The position numbers and the translations under genes are program-made. From NCBI GenBank assembly GCA_002353295.1, contig DEJG01000014.1, forward strand, positions 60,040 to 124,039: 64,000 nucleotides of DNA. The letters run 5' to 3'. Below the pieces are notes generated by a model. It was not told where the DNA came from. It was given only the letters and a program-made list of their open reading frames with translations, and searched no databases. Positions within the stretch are counted from its first letter, which is position 1; each line of letters begins with the position of its first letter. Origin of the DNA: Prevotella sp. UBA2754. GTDB taxonomy: Bacteria; Bacteroidota; Bacteroidia; Bacteroidales; Bacteroidaceae. Positions 43,557 through 51,700 of this stretch are shown in pieces.

Positions 43557-45752
43557 TTACTTCCTGACAAGTGCTGAACCCGTAATACCCGGTTCTGCAC
43601 TTGTCAGTTGCACAGCATAGATGCCATTGGCCAACTGGGTCAGTGGCATTTTTACTTCTGTCTGGGGTGAAGTGAGCACGGTCTGGCTGACCAACATACC
43701 CCCTACGCTATAGATGCTAACGGTAACCGGGCGATGAGGAACTGAAGCGAAATGGAGCAACAGCTGGTCAGACTGAACACCGATATTGACCGTCTGAGAA
43801 GGATGCTGGCTGAGGGTTTCTACACTGGTCAGTTGCAGGATATCGAGCAACCCCTTGTAACCGTCAATCTCACCATAGCCATATTGCATATTAGGATAAG
43901 AAAGCGCTGCCTCAGGATGCTTACTCGTGCGACTGAGAATATCCATGACATCATCGGGAGTCAAGGAGGGATTGGCCTGTAACCAAAGAGCTATCGTTCC
44001 CGCTACAACGGGAGTTGCCATAGACGTCCCAGAATTGACTCCCCATGGGTATCGCCGACCTTCCACATCGGAATATGCTACATGATAGGCAGTACTGGTC
44101 GGATGGGCCTCAAAGAAATAACTGCTATTAGCCGACTCCACATTCGAACCTGGAGCAGCGACGTCAGGTTTGCTGAGACCGTTAAGGGCTGGCCCCGTAG
44201 ACGAATAATTGCCAAGGAGACCAGTGGGCATGTCAAAATTCTTAATGTATTCCCCACTGGCTTTTAAATAACCCAACCTATGGGTGGTTGCACCCACACA
44301 GATAGTTTCGGCAAAGCACCCTGGAGCCAAGATATTATGGCCTTTGCTTGCTCCCTGCCAGCGGGTATCTGTATCGGGCAGATTGCGCAAAGCACTGGAC
44401 GAAGAGCCAAAAATCTCCACACGGCTCTCCTCTCCTACTGCTACGATTGCTATGTCGGCCAACTGATTGAATGCCACTGGTGAAGTCATCGTCAACTGAT
44501 AGATAGTGTCGTTGGGATTGGCTGTAGAGGGATAACGATCCATCGTCAATGAACATTCCTGCCCATCAACCACCAATTTATCGGTCAACACTTCATCGGG
44601 TTTCATACCTGACATCGAAAGGATTTTGGTTTGCTGAAGCTCTTTGGTGGTTCTATTATATATAATAAGGTGGATGGCCATAGCACCATCTGCCTTCACC
44701 TGATATCGACAAGTATTCCTCTCACAATTGACAAAGGCTCCTGCCGACACAACGCCACGAGGCTTCTCAACATAAGTCTGGGCATTATTCTCATTACCGG
44801 CAGAAGCGACAAGAATGCGCCCCGGTCCTGTCAATTTGCCCAAAAAGGCAGCATAAAGGCTGTCATCCTGATCAATATAGGGCATATAACCTTCGCTGAA
44901 CGAAACGACACAGGGTTTCTGCTGGCGTTCTGCATAGTCGAAAAGATACTTGAACCCAAGGGCATCAGTGGCAGACGTATATTTGTAATAGTCACTCTTG
45001 TCAATCAAAACGGTGTCAGCCGAAACTGCATTGGCAACCAGACAGATATCACTTTCGAAAGCTACACCACGGAAATGGGTATCATGACCACTACCTGCGG
45101 CTATGCCTGCGGTGTGCGTGCCATGATGATCCAACAGGCCATCGGTAGCATACCCTTTTGAAAGAAGGGTTTCCGTAGTGACATATTCATTGCCTACAGG
45201 CAGATTGGAAGAAACACCAGCCCAAGGAGCCAACTGGTCCCAAAAGGCTCCAATACGGTATTGACCGTTGGTAAAGAAAGTGGGGTGCGTGAGGTCGAAA
45301 CCAACATCCATCAAGCCCACTACCACTCCTTTACCCGTATAAGCCTGATGCTGAGCCGTAGACTGATAGGCAGCCAACAAATCAACCACCTTAGGAACAG
45401 TATCCATCGTGGCGTGAAGCCCCTGACTGGCTTCTATTCGCTGAACGCCAGAAAAATGTGAAAACGGGTCGATTTGACTCAAAGGCAACATCACGATAGC
45501 TATATCATCCAATTGGGCATAGCGACGAGCCTTAAATGTGGCCAATTGGTCATCGGTCACGCTGCCATCTATCTGTACGAAAACCAGTGTCAAATTATCG
45601 TCCGTATCACCAGCGCGGTGACTCATCTGCTGATGGCTTCTGACCGTCTGTCTTAGCCAAGGCGACAGTTTTCCATGACGATGGAAGCCCTGGGCCAATA
45701 GAGGCAACAGCACCATAAGAAATGTCAGTGTCGTCCAGTTACGCTTCATCAC
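43557..45752 (-). CDS. Secreted S8 subtilisin-like serine peptidase with type IX sorting domain
   Basis: 731 residues with a signal peptide (~1-21) and a propeptide-like region (~50-110). The catalytic triad is visible: Asp149 in VVGLMDVGFD, His210 in DHHGTHTAGIAAG and Ser in NSGTSMATPVVAG (near residue 590). A ~170-residue beta insert (YQVKADGAMAIHLIIYN to ALRNLPD) separates His and Ser, as in Bacteroidetes subtilases. The C-terminal ~80 residues (VTVSIYSVGGMLVSQTVL, MPLTQLANGIYAVQL) form a type IX type-A sorting domain. It is followed upstream on the same strand by a nitroreductase gene 3 bases away. Confidence 0.92.
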   Translation of the reverse strand: MMKRNWTTLTFLMVLLPLLAQGFHRHGKLSPWLRQTVRSHQQMSHRAGDTDDNLTLVFVQIDGSVTDDQLATFKARRYAQLDDIAIVMLPLSQIDPFSHFSGVQRIEASQGLHATMDTVPKVVDLLAAYQSTAQHQAYTGKGVVVGLMDVGFDLTHPTFFTNGQYRIGAFWDQLAPWAGVSSNLPVGNEYVTTETLLSKGYATDGLLDHHGTHTAGIAAGSGHDTHFRGVAFESDICLVANAVSADTVLIDKSDYYKYTSATDALGFKYLFDYAERQQKPCVVSFSEGYMPYIDQDDSLYAAFLGKLTGPGRILVASAGNENNAQTYVEKPRGVVSAGAFVNCERNTCRYQVKADGAMAIHLIIYNRTTKELQQTKILSMSGMKPDEVLTDKLVVDGQECSLTMDRYPSTANPNDTIYQLTMTSPVAFNQLADIAIVAVGEESRVEIFGSSSSALRNLPDTDTRWQGASKGHNILAPGCFAETICVGATTHRLGYLKASGEYIKNFDMPTGLLGNYSSTGPALNGLSKPDVAAPGSNVESANSSYFFEAHPTSTAYHVAYSDVEGRRYPWGVNSGTSMATPVVAGTIALWLQANPSLTPDDVMDILSRTSKHPEAALSYPNMQYGYGEIDGYKGLLDILQLTSVETLSQHPSQTVNIGVQSDQLLLHFASVPHRPVTVSIYSVGGMLVSQTVLTSPQTEVKMPLTQLANGIYAVQLTSAEPGITGSALVRK

Positions 45753-45755
45753 TTA

Positions 45756-46493
45756 TTATAAAAAACCTTGATGTTTCAGCACTTCCAGAAGTCCTGCCGA
45801 CATTGCCTCGTTGTCTTTTTTCGTATATCTGATGTCTGTAAAAATCTGGGCAAGTGTCTCTTTCTGATTCACTTCACAGAAATGGCGATTCTCTTCCAAC
45901 CCCTCCTTATACTGATAATAGGCATCGATAGCTTGAGGTGTGTAGTTCTGATAGGTTTCCTGATGAACGAAACTTTCCAAGGACAGCCGATCTGAGAGTG
46001 GAGGCTCTTCGGCAGGCCATCCTACGGTCAGTGTAGCCACAGGCATTACAAGTTTCGGCAACTCCAGTACATCGATAATCATCTGAGGCATATAAACCGT
46101 AGTACCCAGATAACAATATCCCAACCCCTCTTCGTCCATCAGATTACAAAGTGTCTGGGTATAAAGCAAAGCATCGATGCTGGCATTGATGAAAGAAAGG
46201 AAATTGTCGTAACCGGGTTCGGCCTTTCTGTTGCGAGCCCATTCGGAAGTACGGTTGAAGTCAGCACAGATAGTCAACACAACAGGTGCCTGCGTCACCA
46301 TGGGCTGGTTGAAATGAGCAGGAGCCAACTGTTTTTTCTTTTCTGCAGAACGAGTCACCACCACACTATACAGTTGGAGATTACCCATAGTCTGTGTACG
46401 ACTGGCCTCAGACATGAGGCGATTCAAGAGCTCTTGGCTCACTTCCCGATGACTATATTGGCGAATTGTTCGCCGAGTTGCAAGATTCTTCAT
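45756..46493 (-). CDS. Nitroreductase-family flavoprotein
   Basis: 245 residues. The N-terminal TRRTIRQYSHREVS is the FMN-binding start of nitroreductases; MGNLQLYSVVV and GLGYCYLGTTVYMPQMIIDVL are later landmarks. It likely uses FMN and NAD(P)H to reduce nitro-aromatics, quinones or similar acceptors. A TACCTTTG -7 box (46505-46498, minus strand) ends only 4 bases before the ATG, so the transcript is probably leaderless. It is first in a two-gene unit with the subtilase. Confidence 0.9.
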   Translation of the reverse strand: MKNLATRRTIRQYSHREVSQELLNRLMSEASRTQTMGNLQLYSVVVTRSAEKKKQLAPAHFNQPMVTQAPVVLTICADFNRTSEWARNRKAEPGYDNFLSFINASIDALLYTQTLCNLMDEEGLGYCYLGTTVYMPQMIIDVLELPKLVMPVATLTVGWPAEEPPLSDRLSLESFVHQETYQNYTPQAIDAYYQYKEGLEENRHFCEVNQKETLAQIFTDIRYTKKDNEAMSAGLLEVLKHQGFL

Positions 46494-46497
46494 GGCT

Positions 46498-46505
46498 CAA
46501 AGGTA
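46498..46505 (-). promoter_or_regulatory. -7 element of nitroreductase-subtilase unit (leaderless)
   Basis: TACCTTTG on the minus strand, separated from the ATG at 46493 by four bases (AGCC). Confidence 0.55.
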
Positions 46506-46527
46506 CGAAGATTTTCCCAATTATCAA

Positions 46528-46557
46528 TTGTTGATTCTTATTTTTTTCGTATCTTTG
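46528..46557 (+). promoter_or_regulatory. Promoter of the NrdJ-like gene
   Basis: TTG (46528-46530), 19-base spacer, TATCTTTG (46550-46557), 23 bases before the ATG at 46581; it excludes the longer frame open from 46314. Confidence 0.6.
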
Positions 46558-46580
46558 CAGAAAATAGTAGAATATTAGAC

Positions 46581-47291
46581 ATGGCAGAGTATCAAACTTA
46601 TACCTACGAAGAGGCCTTCGAAGCCTCATTAGCCTACTTTGGCGGTGACGAATTAGTAACCCGTGTGTGGCTCGAAAAATATGTGAAAAAAAATTCTGAC
46701 GGGCAGATAATCGAACTGTCACCTGCCAATCGGTTGGGCTCAATCGTTGGCGAATTGGCAAACGACGTGGCAGAACAACGGAAACTGCAAGCACCAGCTT
46801 CGTGGCGCCCTGAAGTGACAGAGGTAAGACCCAGGGAGTTGGAATGCGACGTGGTACGATTCCAAAACAATAAAGAAAAATGGGTGGCTTTCGTAGGGTT
46901 GCTTAATGGTTATCCTTACGAAATCTTCACTGGTCTGCAAGACGACGATGAAGGCATTCTGCTTCCGAAAGCCGTCACTAAGGGGAAAATCATCAAACAG
47001 ACAAACGAAGACGGAACACGCCGCTACGACTTCCAGTTTGAGAACAAGCGAGGCTATAAGACTACCGTAGAAGGACTTTCAGAGAAATTCAACCCAGAAT
47101 ACTGGAATTATGCAAAACTGATTTCTGGTGTATTGCGCTATCGCATGCCTATCGAACATGTGATAAAACTGGTAAGTTCACTGCAATTACAGTCGGAGAA
47201 CATCAACACATGGAAAGTGGGCGTAGAACGAGCTCTGAAGAAGTATATCCCAGGAAACACAGATGATGACGAACTCAAGAATGAAGAATAA
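46581..47291 (+). CDS. Core-deleted NrdJ-like protein (ends of cobalamin-dependent ribonucleotide reductase)
   Basis: 236 residues from the ATG at 46581. Residues ~1-60 (QTYTYEEAFEASLAYFGGDE, VTRVWLEKYVKKNSDGQI) match the N-terminus of Bacteroidetes B12-dependent ribonucleotide reductase, and residues ~85-225 (ECDVVRFQNNKEKWVAFVGL, YEIFTGLQDDDEGILLPK, KRGYKTTVEGLSEKF, YWNYAKLISGVLRYRMPIE, INTWKVGVERALKKYIP) match its C-terminal domain. The ~600-residue barrel with catalytic cysteines and the terminal zinc ribbon are missing. The frame is intact, has its own promoter and overlaps folB by 11 bases. It cannot be a reductase; a regulatory or cobalamin/nucleotide-binding role is inference. Confidence 0.7.
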   Translation: MAEYQTYTYEEAFEASLAYFGGDELVTRVWLEKYVKKNSDGQIIELSPANRLGSIVGELANDVAEQRKLQAPASWRPEVTEVRPRELECDVVRFQNNKEKWVAFVGLLNGYPYEIFTGLQDDDEGILLPKAVTKGKIIKQTNEDGTRRYDFQFENKRGYKTTVEGLSEKFNPEYWNYAKLISGVLRYRMPIEHVIKLVSSLQLQSENINTWKVGVERALKKYIPGNTDDDELKNEE

Positions 47292-47664
47292 CGGCTCTTT
47301 TGTTTTCATAAAGGATGCCCGTTTCCATGCTTTTCATGGAGTGATGGCTCAGGAACAGAAAGTTGGAAGCGACTTCCTCGTATCACTCCGTTTAGGCTAT
47401 GACATCTCGAAAGCTATGCAGACAGACAAAGTGAGCGACACTCTTAACTATGCAGACGTATATCAGCTCATAAAAATAGAAATGCAAAAGCCTTCTGCCC
47501 TTTTAGAACACGTGGCAGGACGCATTGCCCGGACCATTTTCAAACAATACCCTGAAGTGGAAAGTATCGACCTCACACTGACTAAACAAAATCCCCCTAT
47601 GGGAGCAAATTGTCAGGGAGCTGGCGTGGAATTACATTTAATAAATGATAAAACTAACGTATAA
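47281..47664 (+). CDS. folB: Dihydroneopterin aldolase
   Basis: 127 residues from the ATG at 47281. The family motif IKDARFHAFHGVMAQEQKVG and later DTLNYADVYQLI, SALLEHVAGRIARTI and VESIDLTLTKQNPPM are the expected order for FolB, including the active-site Glu after the HGV segment and the Lys in LTKQNPP. It cleaves dihydroneopterin to hydroxymethyl-dihydropterin in folate synthesis. It overlaps the NrdJ-like gene by 11 bases, so both are translated from one message. Confidence 0.93.
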   Translation: MKNNGSFVFIKDARFHAFHGVMAQEQKVGSDFLVSLRLGYDISKAMQTDKVSDTLNYADVYQLIKIEMQKPSALLEHVAGRIARTIFKQYPEVESIDLTLTKQNPPMGANCQGAGVELHLINDKTNV

Positions 47665-47716
47665 GTGGCAGTTTTTGCAGGAAAATAGTTAATTTTGCAC
47701 CTTTGAATACGTTGAT

Positions 47717-48964
47717 ATGAAGAAAAGAATACTGTTTCTAATTTGGATAACCGTAGGGATTGCAGTGGCTATGTCTGCTGCAAACAGAAAGTTCACACTG
47801 GTTATTGATGCTGGCCATGGTGGACACGACGCAGGTGCAAAAGGGGCCTTTTCCATGGAGAAGAACATTAATCTGAATGTGGCTTTGACCTTCGGCAAAT
47901 ATGTTGAGAGAAACTGCCCTGACGTCAAAGTAATCTATACGCGTAAAAAGGATGTATTCATCCCACTGCACACCCGTGCAGATATTGCCAACAGAAACAA
48001 GGCAGATCTCTTTATCTCCATCCACACCAATGCAGTGCCTCGTGGCAAGACGGTAAAGGGTATGGAGACTTATACCTTAGGTATGCACCGTGCTGCTACG
48101 AATCTGGATGTGGCCAAGCGCGAAAACTCCGTCATCCTCATCGAAAAAGACTACAAACAGCGCTATGAAGGTTTCGACCCGAACTCCAGCGAGAGCTATA
48201 TCATGTTTGAATTCATGCAAGACAAGAACATGGCGCAGAGTGTAGAACTGGCCAGGTTTGTACAAAAACGTGCCTGCGCCTCGGCCAACCGTCAGAACAA
48301 AGGTGTTAAGCAGGCTGGTTTCTTGGTACTTCGCGAGACATCGATGCCCAGCTGTTTAATCGAGTTGGGATTCATCACTACACGTGAAGAAGAGAACTAC
48401 CTGAATAGTGCCGACGGCATTGACCGATTGGGATATGGCATCTATCAGGCCTTCCTTGACTATAAGCGCAAGTACGACAAGAACATCACGGTGCCCTATC
48501 AGGCAGAACAGAAAGAGTCTGTCAGCATCCCCACCATTGTACCACAGGAAGAGGAGGTCGCACAACCGAAACCCAAAGAGGAAGAGAAAGCTAAGGTTGA
48601 GGTTCCTGTAAAGATACAAGCGGAACCTGAAATACCTCAGCAAATGGCTGAGGTGAAGATTGTGAAGGACGATGAGCCTCAGGACACGACACTCATCTTC
48701 AAGGTGCAGATAGTAGCCAGCAACTCACCCCAAAGAATCAGCAAAAAGAAATTGAACGGAATGCCCGCCCCCGACTGCTTCGAGGAAGGCGGATTCTATA
48801 AATATACGGTAGGCTATACAGACAACTACGATGAAATTGTGAAAATACGCGAGAGTCTGGTTGCCAACTTCCCCGAGGCCTTCATCATCGCCTTCCGAGG
48901 CAACAAGAAAGTCGATACGCGAACAGCCATCCGTGAATTTAGAGCAAACAAAAACAAACAATAA
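47717..48964 (+). CDS. N-acetylmuramoyl-L-alanine amidase with C-terminal SPOR domain
   Basis: 415 residues. A signal peptide (~1-20) precedes an Amidase_3 domain (~24-240): FTLVIDAGHGGHDAGAKG (first zinc His and Glu region), LFISIHTNAVP, and SCLIELGFITTREEE with the catalytic Glu. A Pro/Glu/Lys-rich linker (~265-320) leads to a SPOR domain (~325-405: TLIFKVQIVASNSPQ, YKYTVGYTDNYDEIVKIRESL). It cuts the amide between MurNAc and the peptide during daughter-cell separation, with SPOR directing it to denuded septal glycan. A TAATTTTG -7 box is at 47690-47697. Confidence 0.93.
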   Translation: MKKRILFLIWITVGIAVAMSAANRKFTLVIDAGHGGHDAGAKGAFSMEKNINLNVALTFGKYVERNCPDVKVIYTRKKDVFIPLHTRADIANRNKADLFISIHTNAVPRGKTVKGMETYTLGMHRAATNLDVAKRENSVILIEKDYKQRYEGFDPNSSESYIMFEFMQDKNMAQSVELARFVQKRACASANRQNKGVKQAGFLVLRETSMPSCLIELGFITTREEENYLNSADGIDRLGYGIYQAFLDYKRKYDKNITVPYQAEQKESVSIPTIVPQEEEVAQPKPKEEEKAKVEVPVKIQAEPEIPQQMAEVKIVKDDEPQDTTLIFKVQIVASNSPQRISKKKLNGMPAPDCFEEGGFYKYTVGYTDNYDEIVKIRESLVANFPEAFIIAFRGNKKVDTRTAIREFRANKNKQ

Positions 48965-48970
48965 CGCCTT

Positions 48971-49873
48971 ATGAAATTCTTTACAAAAGAAGTACAGATT
49001 GCCTGTGTAGCCATTCTAGCACTAGTAGTACTCTACTTTGGTCTGAACTTCCTGAAGGGATTGAGCATTTTCTCTAATTCCAACAGTTACTACCTGGCAT
49101 TTGATGATGTAAGTGGCCTGTCAGCCTCATCACCCGTTTATGCCAACGGCTACAAAGTGGGAGTGGTTGAAACCATCGAATATGACTTTACGCACCCTAA
49201 GCGGATTGTTGCCAAAGTGGGACTCGATAAGAAAATGCGTGTACCTGAAGGCTCGGAAGCTGAGATTGCCAGTGACCTGCTCGGCAACATCAAAATCAAT
49301 CTATTGTTATCAAACAATCCATTGAACTTCATGGCGGTAGGCGATACGCTCAAGGGTAAAGTGCAACAGGGCATGATAACAAAGGTGGCAGAAATGCTTC
49401 CTGCCATTGAGGCTATGATGCCTAAACTCGACTCCATCCTAACAGGACTGAATGTCTTGCTCAATGACCCAGCACTCGCGAATACACTACATAACGTAGA
49501 GGGTATGACAGCTAATCTCCAACAGACCAGCACTGACCTGCACCGGCTCTCTGCCAGCTTAGGACGTGACGTGCCTCGCATGATGGTTAAGGCTGACAGC
49601 GTTCTGGGAAACACGCAACATCTTACCAGTAATCTGGCCACTATCGATATTGCCAGTATGACGGCAAAAGTTAACCAAACATTGGCTAATGTAGAGGAGA
49701 TGACCCGAAAACTTAATAGCAATGAAGGAACCCTGGGACTTTTGATGAGAGATGCAACTCTCTACAATAATCTGAGCAATACAGCCGCTGATGCAGACTC
49801 ACTGCTCAAAGACCTGAAGAGACATCCAAAACGCTATGTTCACTTTTCAGTTTTCGGCAAAAAAGATAAATAA
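48971..49873 (+). CDS. MlaD-family (MCE-domain) lipid transport protein
   Basis: 300 residues. One N-terminal membrane helix (IACVAILALVVLYFGLNFLKG) is followed by the MCE domain (~36-115: YYLAFDDVSGLSASSPVYAN, GYKVGVVETIEY, SDLLGNIKINLLL) and a long helical tail (~135-270) with heptad-like repeats around MTANLQQTSTDL. MCE proteins form hexameric rings or tubes that carry phospholipids between membranes. No permease or ATPase partner is adjacent. It starts 6 bases after the amidase gene. Confidence 0.9.
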   Translation: MKFFTKEVQIACVAILALVVLYFGLNFLKGLSIFSNSNSYYLAFDDVSGLSASSPVYANGYKVGVVETIEYDFTHPKRIVAKVGLDKKMRVPEGSEAEIASDLLGNIKINLLLSNNPLNFMAVGDTLKGKVQQGMITKVAEMLPAIEAMMPKLDSILTGLNVLLNDPALANTLHNVEGMTANLQQTSTDLHRLSASLGRDVPRMMVKADSVLGNTQHLTSNLATIDIASMTAKVNQTLANVEEMTRKLNSNEGTLGLLMRDATLYNNLSNTAADADSLLKDLKRHPKRYVHFSVFGKKDK

Positions 49874-49987
49874 AAATTTGCCATAATTTTAATTTTGTCT
49901 AAATAAGAAGCCTCCGTCCAATAAGTTTCTACTCATCTTGTGGAAGTGCTTGAAATATGGCTATTTCGGGGGTATACAAAAGTAGAT

Positions 49988-50017
49988 ATTCGCACACTGA
50001 GCATCCTATGTGCGAAT
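49988..50017. promoter_or_regulatory. 9-bp inverted repeat with half-site recurring at the dnaA promoter
   Basis: ATTCGCACA (49988-49996) and TGTGCGAAT (50009-50017) face each other over 12 bases. The half-site returns as AGTGCGAA at 50172-50179, overlapping the dnaA -7 box, which suggests a regulator acting at two places. Confidence 0.5.
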
Positions 50018-50152
50018 TTATATAAGATACTGAGAAACAGAACCTTGTAAATATAAAAGACAAATTTTTCAATATTCGAATCGCTAAACCCATAAGTAAC
50101 GAAAAACTAATGAGTTACGCTCAGTCAATTAAAAATTGTAAATAAAGGGGTA

Positions 50153-50184
50153 TTTGCATATATCAAAAAAAAGTGCGAACTTTG
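50153..50184 (+). promoter_or_regulatory. Promoter of dnaA
   Basis: TTTG (50153-50156), 20-base spacer, GAACTTTG (50177-50184; first base differs from the TAnnTTTG consensus). Leader of about 62 bases. Confidence 0.55.
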
Positions 50185-50248
50185 CATTCGAAAACGAAAA
50201 CTATATTCTTTAACAAGATTAGTTTATTAATAATAAGTATAACAGCGC

Positions 50249-51658
50249 ATGGAAAAAACTCCAAAGGCGCTTTGGGGCGACTGCCTTCATCTCATCAAGG
50301 AGAACGTCACAGAGCAGCAATACAAAACCTGGTTCGAGCCCATCGTATTCGAAAAATACGATGAGGATACCCAGACGCTACTTATACAAGTACCTAGCCG
50401 GTACGTGTATGAGTATTTGGAGCAATACTATGTAGCTCTGCTGGGCAAGGTATTAAGTCGCTGCTATGGTAAGAACATCCAACTAAAATATCGTATTGTA
50501 GTTGACAAGACCCACAAGCTAACTATTGACGAAGAAGGTAGTGAGCCTGTGAATATAGAGCGTCCCCAAGCTACCCAGCGTGGCAATAAAGCGCCCACAC
50601 AGTTGGATGCAGCCATGCCACAGGACCTGAATCCACAATTGGATATACATAAAACATTTCAGGCCTTTATCGAGGGAGACAGTAATAAATTGCCTCGCAC
50701 CGTAGGTCTTTCTATCGCCGAGCATCCAGGTCGCTCTACGTTCAATCCTTTCTTCGTATTCGGCCCTTCTGGTTGCGGAAAGACCCATCTGATTAATGCA
50801 ATAGGTGTCAAGTGCAAGGAGATGTATCCCCACAAGCGCGTGCTCTACGTATCAGCCCGTCTTTTCCAAGTGCAATACACAGACGCTGTACGCCAGAATA
50901 CGGTCAACGACTTCATCCAATTCTATCAGACTATTGACGTATTGATTGTGGACGATGTACAGGAATGGACCAATGCCACCAAGACACTTGATACCTTCTT
51001 CCACATATTCGACCACCTGTTCCGTCTGGGCAAACAGATTATTTTAGCCTCCGACCGTCCTCCCGTTGATCTGACGGGTGTAAAGGATCGCCTACTGACT
51101 CGTTTTGCCTGTGGACTAATTGCCGAGTTGGAGCAGCCCAATGTGCAACTGTGTATCGACATTCTCCATTCTAAATGTAAGCGAGACGGTTTACAGATTC
51201 CTGAAGATGTCATCGAATACATTGCAGAGACTGCCAATGGCTCTGTTCGAGATTTGGAGGGTGTAGTCAATTCATTGATGGCTTATTCAATTGTCTACAA
51301 CAGTCACATTGATATGCGTCTAGCTGAACGCATCATCAAACGTGCTGTCAAAATTGACAACAAGCCTCTTACCATTGACGATATATTGGAGAAGGTTTGC
51401 GGCCATTACAATGTCACTCCGCAGAATGTGTTTAGTAAGTCACGTAAGCGCGACTATGTGATTGTTCGCCAAATATCAATGTATTTAGCTCAGAAATACA
51501 CCAAGATGCCAGCCTCACGCATCGGACAACTTATCGGAGGACGAGATCACTCTACCGTCATTCACAGTTGTTCTACCATAGAACAGCGTCTGAAGACAGA
51601 TAAAACGTTCCACGAAGAACTCAACAGTATTGAAAATTCTTTCAAACTAAAACAATAG
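50249..51658 (+). CDS. dnaA: Chromosomal replication initiator DnaA
   Basis: 469 residues. Domain I (LWGDCLHLIKENVTEQQYKTWFEPI), a short linker, AAA+ domain III with Walker A VFGPSGCGKTH and Walker B VLIVDDVQEW, and domain IV with the DNA-binding signature GGRDHSTVIHSCSTIEQRL. It binds origin boxes and opens DNA for replication start. The Walker B Asp-Asp is followed by VQEW instead of the common IQFL. The next gene is convergent, separated by a terminator. Confidence 0.98.
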   Translation: MEKTPKALWGDCLHLIKENVTEQQYKTWFEPIVFEKYDEDTQTLLIQVPSRYVYEYLEQYYVALLGKVLSRCYGKNIQLKYRIVVDKTHKLTIDEEGSEPVNIERPQATQRGNKAPTQLDAAMPQDLNPQLDIHKTFQAFIEGDSNKLPRTVGLSIAEHPGRSTFNPFFVFGPSGCGKTHLINAIGVKCKEMYPHKRVLYVSARLFQVQYTDAVRQNTVNDFIQFYQTIDVLIVDDVQEWTNATKTLDTFFHIFDHLFRLGKQIILASDRPPVDLTGVKDRLLTRFACGLIAELEQPNVQLCIDILHSKCKRDGLQIPEDVIEYIAETANGSVRDLEGVVNSLMAYSIVYNSHIDMRLAERIIKRAVKIDNKPLTIDDILEKVCGHYNVTPQNVFSKSRKRDYVIVRQISMYLAQKYTKMPASRIGQLIGGRDHSTVIHSCSTIEQRLKTDKTFHEELNSIENSFKLKQ

Positions 51659-51671
51659 TGAATAATTAAAG

Positions 51672-51700
51672 AAGGACAGCGTATTGCTGTCCTTTCTTTA
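51672..51700. terminator. Bidirectional terminator between dnaA and GH97
   Basis: AAGGACAGC (51672-51680) pairs with GCTGTCCTT (51686-51694) over a 5-base loop; T-rich on the right and A-rich on the left, so it can serve both convergent genes. Confidence 0.8.

Larger units (their letters stand above)
49874..50248. other. 375-bp intergenic region upstream of dnaA
   Basis: AT-rich region with a 9-bp inverted repeat (49988-50017) and the dnaA promoter (50153-50184). I looked for DnaA boxes (TTATCCACA) and found no cluster, so I do not call an origin. No gene is seen. Confidence 0.6.

Noticed and set aside
46314..46580. N-terminal extension of the NrdJ-like protein
   Set aside because: It is antisense to the nitroreductase gene and precedes the promoter at 46528-46557.
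49874..50248. Possible replication origin beside dnaA
   Set aside because: AT-rich, but no cluster of TTATCCACA-like boxes was found; only one weak TGTGGAA match near 49939.
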